Positions 44,887 through 53,252 of a stretch of 64,000 nt of DNA are shown piece by piece. The stretch is from the NCBI GenBank assembly GCA_013215775.1, contig JABSQO010000005.1:1-64000 (forward strand), read 5' to 3'. The position numbers and the translations under genes were made by a program. The DNA comes from Piscirickettsiaceae bacterium (lineage in GTDB: Bacteria > Pseudomonadota > Gammaproteobacteria > Nitrosococcales > Methylophagaceae). Positions within the stretch are counted from its first letter, which is position 1; every line of letters starts with the position of its first letter. The notes under the pieces were generated by a model that was not told the DNA's origin, did no database searches, and saw only the letters and a program-made list of their open reading frames with translations.

Positions 44887-46032
44887 TTACGATATATCAA
44901 AATCAGTATTACTCAATAACAATCCATCCGTAACGGTTGCAAATAATATTGCATTACTAGCTATGCCTCCGTCATTATCGTAATAAATATCCCCTGTACT
45001 TTCTTCATAAAGGATACTTGAACTGTCTGTGTCTGACAGCACTTCACCAAGTGAAAGTACTTCTGATGAAAAGAAATGTGTGGCATCAAGATACTGACCA
45101 CTACTTAGCACTTCTGTCAATCCAGTAAAAATAGAGCTATCCAATTCAAAATGGTCAGCACCTATTCTAAATCTCTGCACCGTATCAGTACCATTAAGTG
45201 AATCCATTACAAAGGTATCATTACCTCCACCGCCTTTAAGAACATCATCGCCTACGCCACCAATCAGTATGTCATCACCGCCTTGACCCAACAATATGTC
45301 ATTACCATCTCCGCCAATTAATGTATCAGCGCCAAGCTTACCAACTAGCTTATCATTACCAGCATTACCAATTAGCGTATTATTACCAGCATTTCCTATA
45401 ATAATATTGCTTAGCGTGTTACCTGTACCATTGATATTACTCTCATCTATCAAAAGTAGCTTTTCGACATTATCACCCAGGGTAAAACTCACCGTGCTTT
45501 TTACCGTGTCAATGCCTTGTCCGGCATTTTCAAATACAGTGTCATTGATGTTATCAACGAAGTAGCGGTCACTACCGCTACCGCCTATCATTGTATCCGC
45601 ACCTGTGCCGCCTTTGAGCACATCATTACCACTACCACCAATTAATGTATCGTTTCCGCCATTTCCTATTAACAGATCATTTCCCAAGTGCCCATTGACT
45701 TCATCATCTTGATTTGCACCTTTAAATGTATCGTCTCCTGAAAAAAGGTACATATCTAAAGAATCTAAATCTAAACTGTCTATGGTTAAGACATCATAAT
45801 TGGCATCCTTAATTTCAAAAACCTTTGAACCTTGATCAAGAAAATTTATACCCGTTATCGTCCCTGCTAGATTCCCACTATAGGTGAAATGACCATACAA
45901 ATTAATGGCATACTGACCCAGTACAGCTTTAATATGTGTTGAATTTGCAATAGTAATATTAGCGTTAGTATTATTGAGTGTGTCGTTAAATTCATTAACG
46001 TTAAAATAATCGTACACGGTGAAAATAGCCAT
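44887..46032 (-). CDS. RTX-type calcium-binding repeat protein
   Basis: This 381-residue protein has two blocks of nonapeptide repeats of the GGxGxDxLx kind (about 112-150 and 205-275; for example [21 protein letters not shown] and [17 protein letters not shown]) that form a calcium-binding beta roll. It has no N-terminal signal and ends [18 protein letters not shown], as expected for a type I secretion signal. The N-terminal 100 residues match no domain I know. No type I exporter genes are in the window. It is probably a secreted or surface protein of unknown role. Confidence 0.82.
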   Translation of the reverse strand: MAIFTVYDYFNVNEFNDTLNNTNANITIANSTHIKAVLGQYAINLYGHFTYSGNLAGTITGINFLDQGSKVFEIKDANYDVLTIDSLDLDSLDMYLFSGDDTFKGANQDDEVNGHLGNDLLIGNGGNDTLIGGSGNDVLKGGTGADTMIGGSGSDRYFVDNINDTVFENAGQGIDTVKSTVSFTLGDNVEKLLLIDESNINGTGNTLSNIIIGNAGNNTLIGNAGNDKLVGKLGADTLIGGDGNDILLGQGGDDILIGGVGDDVLKGGGGNDTFVMDSLNGTDTVQRFRIGADHFELDSSIFTGLTEVLSSGQYLDATHFFSSEVLSLGEVLSDTDSSSILYEESTGDIYYDNDGGIASNAILFATVTDGLLLSNTDFDIS

Positions 46033-46227
46033 AACAAATCCCTTTTTAATTAACTGTAATCATTCATTTGATAGTATTTTACTTGCTGTCAAGTATATTT
46101 GAAAAGCACAACATTTAAAATATAAATTTAAGGAATATAGCCCAGTCAATAAACATCTCAAAGATATTTGAGCTCATTTTGCTCTTGTTCATACTAAGAA
46201 AGAGCATCACCTTGTTCTGATGCTATC

Positions 46228-46332
46228 TTACATATTGATAAAGCTTTGTTCATCACTCTCACGCTCGTCATAACATGCAGCCCATATTACTGAGATTGTG
46301 AACATCATAAGAAATAACACTATTTTGCTCAT
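46228..46332 (-). CDS. Possible 34-residue membrane peptide
   Basis: In the 437-nt gap between the RTX gene and the small membrane-protein gene, a minus-strand frame encodes MSKIVLFLMMFTISVIWAAC followed by 14 polar residues. It looks like a signal or membrane helix with a cysteine at a lipobox-like position. The ribosome site is weak (GAGACTGTG) and I know no family, so it may be chance. The rest of 46033-46469 is AT-rich sequence with promoter-like character and no other gene I can support. Confidence 0.22.
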   Translation of the reverse strand: MSKIVLFLMMFTISVIWAACYDERESDEQSFINM

Positions 46333-46469
46333 CACAGTCTCAATATTCATTCAAAATAGCTAAGATTAGATTCGTATATTACACTATAATCAGTTCAAAA
46401 ATTAAGGGCTTTATATACTAATGATAGTGGCATCATTGGTTTTATTATTCGATATAGAATGAGGATATT

Positions 46470-46900
46470 ATGCTAGGAAAACGTTTTACTTGGCACAGTT
46501 TTTTTTTCGTTTCGGCTTTGCATTAGTTCTTGTTTATGCAAGCTATAATCCGAGCGGCTATAGCCTTTATCATTGGGCTAAAGAAACGGTTTTCGGTGAT
46601 GCCTTTGCGATTACCCCACCTTTCGCCATGTCAGCAATTGTATTAATGATTGGTTGGACAATTTATATTCGTGCCACACTAAGATCGCTTGGTGCATTTG
46701 GCTTAAGTTTAGCCTTTGCATTTTTTGCTATTATAATTTGGTGGCTAGTGGATATCGGCCTACTTGGAATTGATAGCGTATCGATATTTACCTATATCGT
46801 GTTGTTCTTATTAGCCGCTATTCTTGCCACTGGAATGTCGTGGTCACATATCCGTCGTAGAATGTCGGGGCAATCTGATGTTGATGATCTGGAGGACTAA
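46470..46900 (+). pseudogene. Small four-helix membrane protein (DUF6524-like) with a frameshift in a T9 run
   Basis: The ATG at 46470 has a good ribosome site (GAGGATATT) and opens MLGKRFTWHSFFF, then runs out of frame at nine T (46499-46507) and stops after 18 codons. One base over, the frame continues FRFGFALVLVYASYNPSGYS for about 130 codons with four membrane helices (last residues DVDDLED). The family I recall starts with an FTW...RF segment, which is restored if the run had ten T. So one gene has lost one T, or it is read by slippage, or the assembly is wrong by one base. The alternative TTG start at 46490 has no ribosome site. The function of the family is unknown. Confidence 0.6.
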
Positions 46901-47052
46901 AATAGTCCAAGGATTCAAGCAATAAACTCTAAATGATTTCACTAGCCCTTGCCTAGCAGGCTCTCATATAGTTAGCTAGATAATGTAGCAGAATGCCTTC
47001 AACAGTTTATGTACTAACTTAATATGCTATATCCATTAGAACGCCGTATATT

Positions 47053-48522
47053 TTAAGCATAAAGACTAACACCCACTTCAAGATCTTGTTCGATTTCTAC
47101 TGACTGTTGTTCTTGCTCACTGTCATCACCATTTGATACATTCACTGAACCTGAATTGCTATTTATATTTTCATTATCTTCCTGATCATAAGCCTGATCA
47201 GATGATTCCGATGACACATCTGCATTTGCCAATTCTAAGCCATTTTCAGCAAAGCTTTCACGCAATCTTGGCAATGATTGTTCTAATGCATCACGTGTCG
47301 CGGCATGCTGAGCTATAAATGTCACGTTGGTAGTATTAGTATCATTATTCATACTAATTTTAACTTCAACCGGCCCTAAATTAGCAGGGTTCAATTTCAG
47401 TGATGCTTGTTGTATTCCTTCTTTCGCCATCCAAACAACACGACTACTTAACACTCGACTCCAAGCCTTACTTTGCAATGAAGGCTGAATATCTAAAGTC
47501 GGTGAGTCTGCTTTAATGACTTTCTCAGTATGATTGACGGCTTGACCGTGTATGAGTGATGCTAAGGTACTTCCAAAACCACTTGCTGTTCTATCCACAG
47601 CAGGTCCTGCTGATTGTACCGATAATTTTTCTTGTTTCACAACATCTGGTAATTTTAATTGCTTATCCCCAGACAATTTTTCATCAAGCACATTGCCATT
47701 TGCTGGTAATACGAATTTATTCTCTTTAGGAGCAGTAGTATTATCACTTGTAGCGGGTTTAACCGATAATGCTTGTAAAATATCAGGTCTTATATTTGCC
47801 TTTTCTTGGCCCTTATCTTGTTGTTTATTTTCAGAATTTTTATTATTAGCGCCTTGAGCAGCAACCGATATTTTTTGTGCTGCCCCTGAAACAATCTTAC
47901 CTACTTGGTTTTTTACATCACTGTCAGTTGCTTTAGCCGTTGTAACCTGCTCTTTAATTTGGTGCGCAACAGCATGTAACTCCTGATTTTTAATTAATCC
48001 TACTGGATCAATAACAGGTTTGTTCTCTGGTTTTATCGCTACTGAATTTTGTTCCTCACCTTCTGATTCAACAACTAATTTAGTTGTATCACTTGTCTGT
48101 TTTCCTGTGTCACTCACTTGCCCAATATCATCCAACACTTGTGATGCTACTTGTGAAACATCAATTTCAATATCATCCAGCACTTGTGATGCTACTTGTG
48201 TAACATCAATTTCAATGACGGGCGCAGTATTTTCGCCAACTAATGCCCCATCCGGCAAAATCTTGCCGTTTTCAGGATCTGATTTTTCCGCTTTTTGTGA
48301 TTGTTTGTTAGAAGGTTCTTCAGGCTGTTGTGACGGCTTAACCGATAAAGCTTGCTCCGCTTTAGGCGTCTCCTGCTTTTCAATTTGCTTACCCAACTCA
48401 GATGAAAAGGCTTGCGGCTCTTTGTTTTCATTACTCGGCCGGCTATTTACACCCTGCGGCTGAGCATTCGATTTACTAATCACCGATCGATTATTAATGT
48501 TCGGTACAAACTCTTGATTCAT
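47053..48522 (-). CDS. fliK: Flagellar hook-length control protein FliK
   Basis: This 489-residue secreted ruler protein sets hook length and switches export from hook to filament proteins. The C-terminal globular domain (about 370-440) is conserved: SLKLNPANLGPVEVKISMNND, then ALEQSLPRLRESFAENGLELAN. The N-terminal two-thirds is polar, low-complexity sequence rich in Gln, Lys, Ser, Glu and Val, as in other FliK proteins. It contains a 15-residue tandem duplication (48127-48216). A sigma-54 promoter lies just upstream, so it can be transcribed apart from the chemotaxis genes. Confidence 0.88.
   Translation of the reverse strand: MNQEFVPNINNRSVISKSNAQPQGVNSRPSNENKEPQAFSSELGKQIEKQETPKAEQALSVKPSQQPEEPSNKQSQKAEKSDPENGKILPDGALVGENTAPVIEIDVTQVASQVLDDIEIDVSQVASQVLDDIGQVSDTGKQTSDTTKLVVESEGEEQNSVAIKPENKPVIDPVGLIKNQELHAVAHQIKEQVTTAKATDSDVKNQVGKIVSGAAQKISVAAQGANNKNSENKQQDKGQEKANIRPDILQALSVKPATSDNTTAPKENKFVLPANGNVLDEKLSGDKQLKLPDVVKQEKLSVQSAGPAVDRTASGFGSTLASLIHGQAVNHTEKVIKADSPTLDIQPSLQSKAWSRVLSSRVVWMAKEGIQQASLKLNPANLGPVEVKISMNNDTNTTNVTFIAQHAATRDALEQSLPRLRESFAENGLELANADVSSESSDQAYDQEDNENINSNSGSVNVSNGDDSEQEQQSVEIEQDLEVGVSLYA
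48127..48216 (-). repeat. Tandem 45-bp duplication inside fliK
   Basis: Two adjacent 45-bp units (48127-48171 and 48172-48216) differ at 2 of 45 positions and encode EIDV[T/S]QVASQVLDDI twice. The unit is in frame, so the FliK ruler region is lengthened by 15 residues. Confidence 0.92.
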
Positions 48523-48571
48523 GCCTTCTCCCTAACGTCATGATGTAACGTTATCTTCAGTACTGAGAATG

Positions 48572-48589
48572 TAGCAATCAATATGCCAA
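48572..48589 (-). promoter_or_regulatory. Sigma-54 promoter upstream of fliK
   Basis: The minus strand reads TTGGCATATTGATTGCTA: GG and GC are separated by 10 nt, with TTGGCA and TTGCT halves as in the consensus. The predicted transcript start is about 40 nt before the fliK ATG. Confidence 0.7.
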
Positions 48590-48608
48590 CGTATTAGCAA
48601 TCAGAAAT

Positions 48609-49265
48609 TTATGATATCCAGCTATATACTGCGTGAGCAATATTACCATGACCGCTATAATGGAACTCACTACACAGCTGCTTAACCAAGCCTTCACCTC
48701 GGCCACATAATCCTTCATTTTCAGCCAGGTTTTTTACATGTTGTTGATAATCAAAACCATCACCGCTATCTTCCACGACTATTGTTAACTGTCCACCCTC
48801 TTTATTAGCTTGATGCAACAAAGATACCTTAATTGAATTGTCTGATAGTTCAGCTAAACGTTGACCACGTAGGGTGTAATATTCAGCAAAACCATTGGCA
48901 CTTTGTTTTAGTTTTGAATCTAGTTTTAATAAACCATGTTCAAGTGCATTACTGCACAATTCAGTTAATACAGTATAAATACGTTGCTGGTGTTTATGGG
49001 ATGCTTGAATCTGCATGACAACATTGACGAGTAGCGGCACAATATCAAGAGTACGTAATGTCTCAGCAGAAAAACAAAAATCAGCTTGCCATTTGGATGC
49101 AAATAATACAATATCGCTGCAAAAAATCTTTAACGGTTTCTTAAGTACCGTTAATCTAGGCAGATCAACTGGGTTCATCTTAGCGATACGCTCAAAAAAA
49201 TGAGCTGCGATCGCTAGATTCTGGTCGTGGTCAGTTTGAAGGCCTTTGAGATCCATAGTCAACAT
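48609..49265 (-). CDS. Anti-sigma-factor-type ATP-binding protein (HATPase, partner switching)
   Basis: The product has about 218 residues. The C-terminal half is an HATPase_c domain of the RsbW/SpoIIAB kind (VLTELCSNALEHGLLKLDSKLKQSANGFAEYYTLRGQRL, then VEDSGDGFDY and GRGEGLVKQLCSEF). This and the preceding part match the end of the larger REC-PP2C-HATPase proteins such as Pseudomonas HsbR, but the receiver and phosphatase domains are absent. The start is one of two close ATGs (49265 or 49256); ORF continuation to 49340 overlaps the STAS gene. With the STAS protein encoded upstream it would form a kinase/antagonist pair that switches its partner (inference). Confidence 0.72.
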   Translation of the reverse strand: MLTMDLKGLQTDHDQNLAIAAHFFERIAKMNPVDLPRLTVLKKPLKIFCSDIVLFASKWQADFCFSAETLRTLDIVPLLVNVVMQIQASHKHQQRIYTVLTELCSNALEHGLLKLDSKLKQSANGFAEYYTLRGQRLAELSDNSIKVSLLHQANKEGGQLTIVVEDSGDGFDYQQHVKNLAENEGLCGRGEGLVKQLCSEFHYSGHGNIAHAVYSWIS

Positions 49266-49299
49266 TCCATCATCGATGATGAAACAAATTCTTGCTATA

Positions 49300-49596
49300 T
49301 TAGCTGATTTTGAACAACTTTTGGAAGTTGGATATTTCAAGAATATTGCTGATTTCAGCTTTGCAATTAATCAGCTCCATCAGTGCACTTTCACCACCCG
49401 CATAATCACGTAACAGTAGCAACATGCCTAATGCTGAACTATCCATGTAATCTGCTGCTAGAAAGTCGATAATGAATAAGCTATTTTTTTCTGCTACTTC
49501 GTATGCTTCACGGAATTCACTCTGCACATTAAAATCAAAGCGGCCGTGAATTTTAATGATATATTTATTACCATCGGTCTCAGTTGAAATATTCAT
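49300..49596 (-). CDS. STAS-domain anti-sigma-factor antagonist (HsbA-like)
   Basis: This 98-residue single-domain protein has the SpoIIAA fold: YIIKIHGRFDFNVQSEFREAYE, then FIIDFLAADYMDSSALGMLLLLRDYAG, where the DSS serine is the phosphorylation site. In Pseudomonas, HsbA joins a REC-PP2C-HATPase protein and FlgM to control motility. It is encoded just before the HATPase gene and near fliK. No sigma-28 or sigma-54 promoter was clear upstream. Confidence 0.85.
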   Translation of the reverse strand: MNISTETDGNKYIIKIHGRFDFNVQSEFREAYEVAEKNSLFIIDFLAADYMDSSALGMLLLLRDYAGGESALMELINCKAEISNILEISNFQKLFKIS

Positions 49597-49661
49597 TTAT
49601 CATTTAGTCCTTACTTTTTCTCAGCGCGCATTCTAATCTAATCTTGCAACAATTGCTTGAA

Positions 49662-49846
49662 CTAAAACAATTCAATTTCACCTGTATCAAGATCTTGCTG
49701 AGAAACAGCTTGGTGCTCTACCGATTTAATTTTTGGTTTTAATACTTCTAAGGAAGTTTCAACATTTCTAAGAAGTTCTCGGAAATCATTCAAACTTCTA
49801 AAAAAGGTACCCCTCCATAACTATCTTTAAACCCTTTATGTTGCGT
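49662..49846 (-). pseudogene. Broken small reading frame of unknown identity between the chemoreceptor and STAS genes
   Basis: The minus strand reads TQHKGFKDSYGGVPF in one frame, then, across a run of six T (49800-49805), RSLNDFRELLRNVETSLEVL and on to DLDTGEIELF in the next frame, ending at TAG (49662-49664). One extra T would join them into about 60 residues of fluent protein sequence. No start codon is evident because a TAA precedes the first part. It could be the tail of a lost chemotaxis gene; I do not recognise the family. The rest of the gap (49597-49661, 49847-49863) shows nothing. Confidence 0.42.
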
Positions 49847-49863
49847 TAGTTAAAAATTATTCC

Positions 49864-49930
49864 TTAAAATTCGTCCCGTTCGTCGTCATCTTCTGCCGCT
49901 AGTTTAGGTATGATTTTTTTAGCCGTTAAT
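49864..49930 (-). other. Out-of-frame true C-terminal tail of the chemoreceptor
   Basis: After a C5A6 run near 49965-49975, the +1 frame of the receptor gene stays open past the annotated stop and encodes [16 protein letters not shown], then LTAKKIIPKLA, then AEDDDERDEF, ending at TAA (49864-49866). A basic flexible linker capped by an acidic peptide ending in Phe is the layout of chemoreceptor tails that dock CheR and CheB. Removing one C or one A from the run restores the frame. Confidence 0.6.
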
Positions 49931-51982
49931 TTAGCCTTTGGCAATAACTTCTTCGGTACCTTTTTTGGGGGTTGGAGCAATCTTTTCTCCACCCGTAGTA
50001 AAGAATGACATCAGACGTTGCAAGTTTTTACCTTGGTCATCCAGTGATTCACTTGCCGCTGTCGCTTGTTCTACCAATGCGGCATTTTGTTGCGCCATCT
50101 CATCTATTTGAATAACCGTTTTATTGATTTTCTCTATACCTTGCATCTGCTCTGCACCGGCTGCTGCAATTTCAGAAACAATATCACCAATTTTTTTTGT
50201 ACCAGTCACAATTTCTTCTAGAGTACGACCTGACTCATCCACCAGCATAAAACCTTCTTTCACACTTTCTCCACTGTCATTTATCAACTCTTTAATCTCT
50301 TTCGCTGCTGATGCTGAACGTTGAGCTAAATTACGCACTTCGGATGCAATTACTGCAAAACCCCGACCTTGCTTTCCTGCTCGTGCCGCTTCTACCGCCG
50401 CATTCAATGCCAGTAAGTTGGTTTGGAAAGCAACCTCATCAATAACACCGATAATATCGGTGATCTTCTTACTTGATGTGCTAATTTTAGCCATCGCTTC
50501 AATGGCTTGTTTTATAACTAAACTAGCTTTTTCAGCTTGTTCGCACGCTCCTGCCGCCAGTTGATTTGCCTGACGAGCATTATCTGAGTTTTGGCGAACT
50601 GTACTGGTTAGCTCTTTCATACTAGAAGCAGTTTCTTCCAGTGAAGATGCTTGTTGCTCTGTACGGTGACTTAAATCAATATTACCTTCTGAGATTTCAG
50701 TTTCCCCCGTGCTAATAGCATTTGAAGAGTCATTAATTTCTGCTACCGTTTCAGCTAATTTATTAACCGTCGAATTCAACGCATCAGCAAGATCTGCAAA
50801 CATGCCAGAATATTCACCCTCTAAATTCCGAGTCAAATCACCTTCAGATAAAGCTTGTGCAACACGGATAGTTTCTTGTACAGGCATTAATACTGCATCC
50901 ATTATGCTATTGATACCATCAGCAACATTTTTCATAAAACCATTATAAGATTTAGCATTAATGCGTTTTTCTAATTGACCAGCCCCTGCTGCTGAAATTA
51001 ATGCTTGGATGGCATTTTCGGCATTCACTTGATCGGTAATGTCTTTGCACTCAATCATATTACCCATTTGATTGCCATCGCTATCTAACAGTGCAGTGAA
51101 GGTCAGATCAAAATGTAAGTCTAATAACTGGATTTGAGTGTTATACGGCATATTATTAATATCTTGTAAAATCGCCTTATGTTTAGATGGAACCTCATGG
51201 AAGTCATCGATATTGGTAGCCATTAAATTCTCTAAACTAAAACCGGGGAACACTTCTTTTAAGGTATCGACATATGGGCTCAACATGGTCACGATGGCAT
51301 GATTGACATAGGTGATATTAAAATCACGATCAATCATCATGATCGCAGTCATCGCGCCATCAACCGCCGCTTGCATTCTGATCGAATTTTGTTGGTCTGC
51401 CACTGATTGTTCATTCACAGCCGTTTCATCTGCCTCCACCGGCTGATATGCATCTAACATAATTGTTACAACTGTATTTAATGTGTTTTCCCATGCTTGC
51501 TGCACATCAGGTGTCCACAAATCACCTGCAAACTCTTCCATTACCGCGAGTAAAGTTTCTGTCACCATTGGGTAGTGTTTTTCGGTAACCCCATAATGCA
51601 CATGTCGTGCGCCCAAGCCCATTAAATAGTCTTTTAATACTTCGGGGTTATTTAGGTTTTGTACCAATAACACTAGCGATGCCAACAGTTTCTTCTCTTG
51701 CCCAGCCAGTGAAACCCCATCGAATAAAGGAGCCACAGCAGGATACTGTTCAAATAAACGTTCATAGAACCGAGCAGCAAGTTGAGCACCTTGTGGTGCT
51801 AAAGCGGCAAAACTGTCTTCGACTAATTTAATTTCTGTCTTAACCTTTGCCGGTTTTTTAGCTATAGCACGTTTTCGAGTCCGCTTTTTGGGGTTCACCA
51901 TTATTTTTTCCGCCGTTTTATCGCCATCGTTAGCCAACCACGCTAATGGATCATCTCCCATTGGAGGTTTCTTTTCTGCCAT
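49931..51982 (-). CDS. Soluble globin-PAS chemoreceptor (methyl-accepting chemotaxis protein)
   Basis: This 683-residue cytoplasmic receptor has no membrane helix. Order: an N-terminal DPLAWL motif (11-16) and basic linker; a haemoglobin-type globin domain (about 50-178: [16 protein letters not shown]; probable haem ligand His127 in [18 protein letters not shown]); PAS (about 200-318: [16 protein letters not shown]); a HAMP-like segment (about 365-415); and the signalling coiled coil with the tip [22 protein letters not shown] (about 514-536). It should report oxygen, NO or redox state. The globin resembles Vitreoscilla/flavohaemoglobin type rather than the HemAT type. Its ATG overlaps the parA stop (TAATG). 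The tail is out of frame (see 49864-49930). Confidence 0.88.
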   Translation of the reverse strand: MAEKKPPMGDDPLAWLANDGDKTAEKIMVNPKKRTRKRAIAKKPAKVKTEIKLVEDSFAALAPQGAQLAARFYERLFEQYPAVAPLFDGVSLAGQEKKLLASLVLLVQNLNNPEVLKDYLMGLGARHVHYGVTEKHYPMVTETLLAVMEEFAGDLWTPDVQQAWENTLNTVVTIMLDAYQPVEADETAVNEQSVADQQNSIRMQAAVDGAMTAIMMIDRDFNITYVNHAIVTMLSPYVDTLKEVFPGFSLENLMATNIDDFHEVPSKHKAILQDINNMPYNTQIQLLDLHFDLTFTALLDSDGNQMGNMIECKDITDQVNAENAIQALISAAGAGQLEKRINAKSYNGFMKNVADGINSIMDAVLMPVQETIRVAQALSEGDLTRNLEGEYSGMFADLADALNSTVNKLAETVAEINDSSNAISTGETEISEGNIDLSHRTEQQASSLEETASSMKELTSTVRQNSDNARQANQLAAGACEQAEKASLVIKQAIEAMAKISTSSKKITDIIGVIDEVAFQTNLLALNAAVEAARAGKQGRGFAVIASEVRNLAQRSASAAKEIKELINDSGESVKEGFMLVDESGRTLEEIVTGTKKIGDIVSEIAAAGAEQMQGIEKINKTVIQIDEMAQQNAALVEQATAASESLDDQGKNLQRLMSFFTTGGEKIAPTPKKGTEEVIAKG

Positions 51983-52737
51983 TAGCAGGTTCTCCCTTCT
52001 ATTAAGTCTTTCGCAAGTGAGAGATAATCTTCAGCACCTGCATTTTTTTGTTTATATTCAAATATCGTTTTTCCAAAACTTGGACATTCAGCCAAAGCAA
52101 CACTCTCACGAATAACGGTACTAAATACTCGCCCAGGAAAATATTGCAAAATTCGCTTTCTAATTTCATGTGCGAGCCGCCGACGGATATGCATTCGCGT
52201 TGTGACTAACCATAGTCTAATGTCATGACCGGATATTGATTCGGCTCTTTTCAAAATTTGCATCAGGCGTGACAATCCCTGTAAAGACAGGTAATCACTG
52301 GATACGGGGACAAGCACTTCACCTACGGCAAACATGGCATTAATCCCTAGTAATCCTGATGATGAGGGACAGTCAATCAATATATAATCCTGTTGTAATG
52401 ATAAACCTTCAATTGCCAGCCTTAATTTATGGCCGCGACTGGAACCACCTTCAGAGACATGTTCAAAATCGGCCAACTGTTTACCAGCAGGTACAATGGT
52501 TAAATTGTCTCGTGTTTCTACCATCACATCATCAATCGCTGTATCTTCTAATAAAACGGCGTCTAATCCGGGTATATCAGCATCTAAACCATAACTTGCT
52601 GCTACCTGACCTTGTGGGTCCATGTCTAATAACATCACGTTCTTACCCATTAAAGCCAACGCATGACCCAGGTTAATTGTCGTAGTTGTTTTACCTACGC
52701 CACCTTTTTGATTCATTATCGCTATTATTCGAGTCAC
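51982..52737 (-). CDS. ParA/MinD-like ATPase of the chemotaxis operon (ParC-like)
   Basis: This 251-residue deviant-Walker ATPase has the motif [23 protein letters not shown], then [17 protein letters not shown] and the [14 protein letters not shown] segment. It starts with GTG at 52737; the AGG of a ribosome site overlaps the cheW stop, and the next ATG lies too close to the P-loop. ParA homologues encoded inside che operons (Vibrio ParC, PpfA-type) position chemoreceptor arrays. Chromosome segregation is less likely because no parB is adjacent. Confidence 0.88.
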   Translation of the reverse strand: MTRIIAIMNQKGGVGKTTTTINLGHALALMGKNVMLLDMDPQGQVAASYGLDADIPGLDAVLLEDTAIDDVMVETRDNLTIVPAGKQLADFEHVSEGGSSRGHKLRLAIEGLSLQQDYILIDCPSSSGLLGINAMFAVGEVLVPVSSDYLSLQGLSRLMQILKRAESISGHDIRLWLVTTRMHIRRRLAHEIRKRILQYFPGRVFSTVIRESVALAECPSFGKTIFEYKQKNAGAEDYLSLAKDLIEGRTC

Positions 52738-52746
52738 TGCCGATAC

Positions 52747-53241
52747 CTAACCAATAGCCTCGACACTCAATAAATAATCAATATTGAGAATCATCATCAT
52801 TTTGTCGCCAATGGGAACTAGGCCACTAATATATTGGGTATCAATTTGAGAACCAAAGTCTGGAACGGAACGAATATCATCTGGGAGAACATCATGGGTA
52901 TCGGATACACCATCTACCACAATACCCACTATTCGATTTGTTACACCTTCAACATTCAGTACAATAACGACCGTCGTCGCGGTATAAGGCATAACGGGCA
53001 TATCGAATCGTCGGCGTAAATCCACTATTGGCACAATAGTGCCACGATGGTTCAATACACCACATAAATAATGAGGTGTATTAGGAATATTGGTGACATT
53101 ATCCCAAGCTTTCATTTCTTGAACTCGAAGAATCTCAACACCATATTCTTCTTCACCCAAAACAAAGGTTAAATACTGTTCGGTATCTTCTTCATTCTCA
53201 TTAACAGTAAAAGCATCAACAACCTGTTCTACTTCACTCAT
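52747..53241 (-). CDS. cheW: Chemotaxis coupling protein CheW
   Basis: This 164-residue protein links receptors to CheA. It has an acidic N-terminal extension (about 1-18), then QYLTFVLGEEEYGVEILRVQEMKAW, NTPHYLCGVLNHRGTIVPIVDLRRRF and the C-terminal DKMMMILNIDYLL. It lies 11 nt downstream of cheA and 9 nt before the parA start. Confidence 0.95.
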   Translation of the reverse strand: MSEVEQVVDAFTVNENEEDTEQYLTFVLGEEEYGVEILRVQEMKAWDNVTNIPNTPHYLCGVLNHRGTIVPIVDLRRRFDMPVMPYTATTVVIVLNVEGVTNRIVGIVVDGVSDTHDVLPDDIRSVPDFGSQIDTQYISGLVPIGDKMMMILNIDYLLSVEAIG

Positions 53242-53252
53242 ATTGTTACTCC

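Noticed and set aside
49965-49975. Programmed -1 frameshift of the dnaX type at the A6 run of the chemoreceptor gene
   Set aside because: The frame that gives the plausible tail is +1, not -1, and the codon phasing does not match A-AAA-AAG; an indel is simpler.
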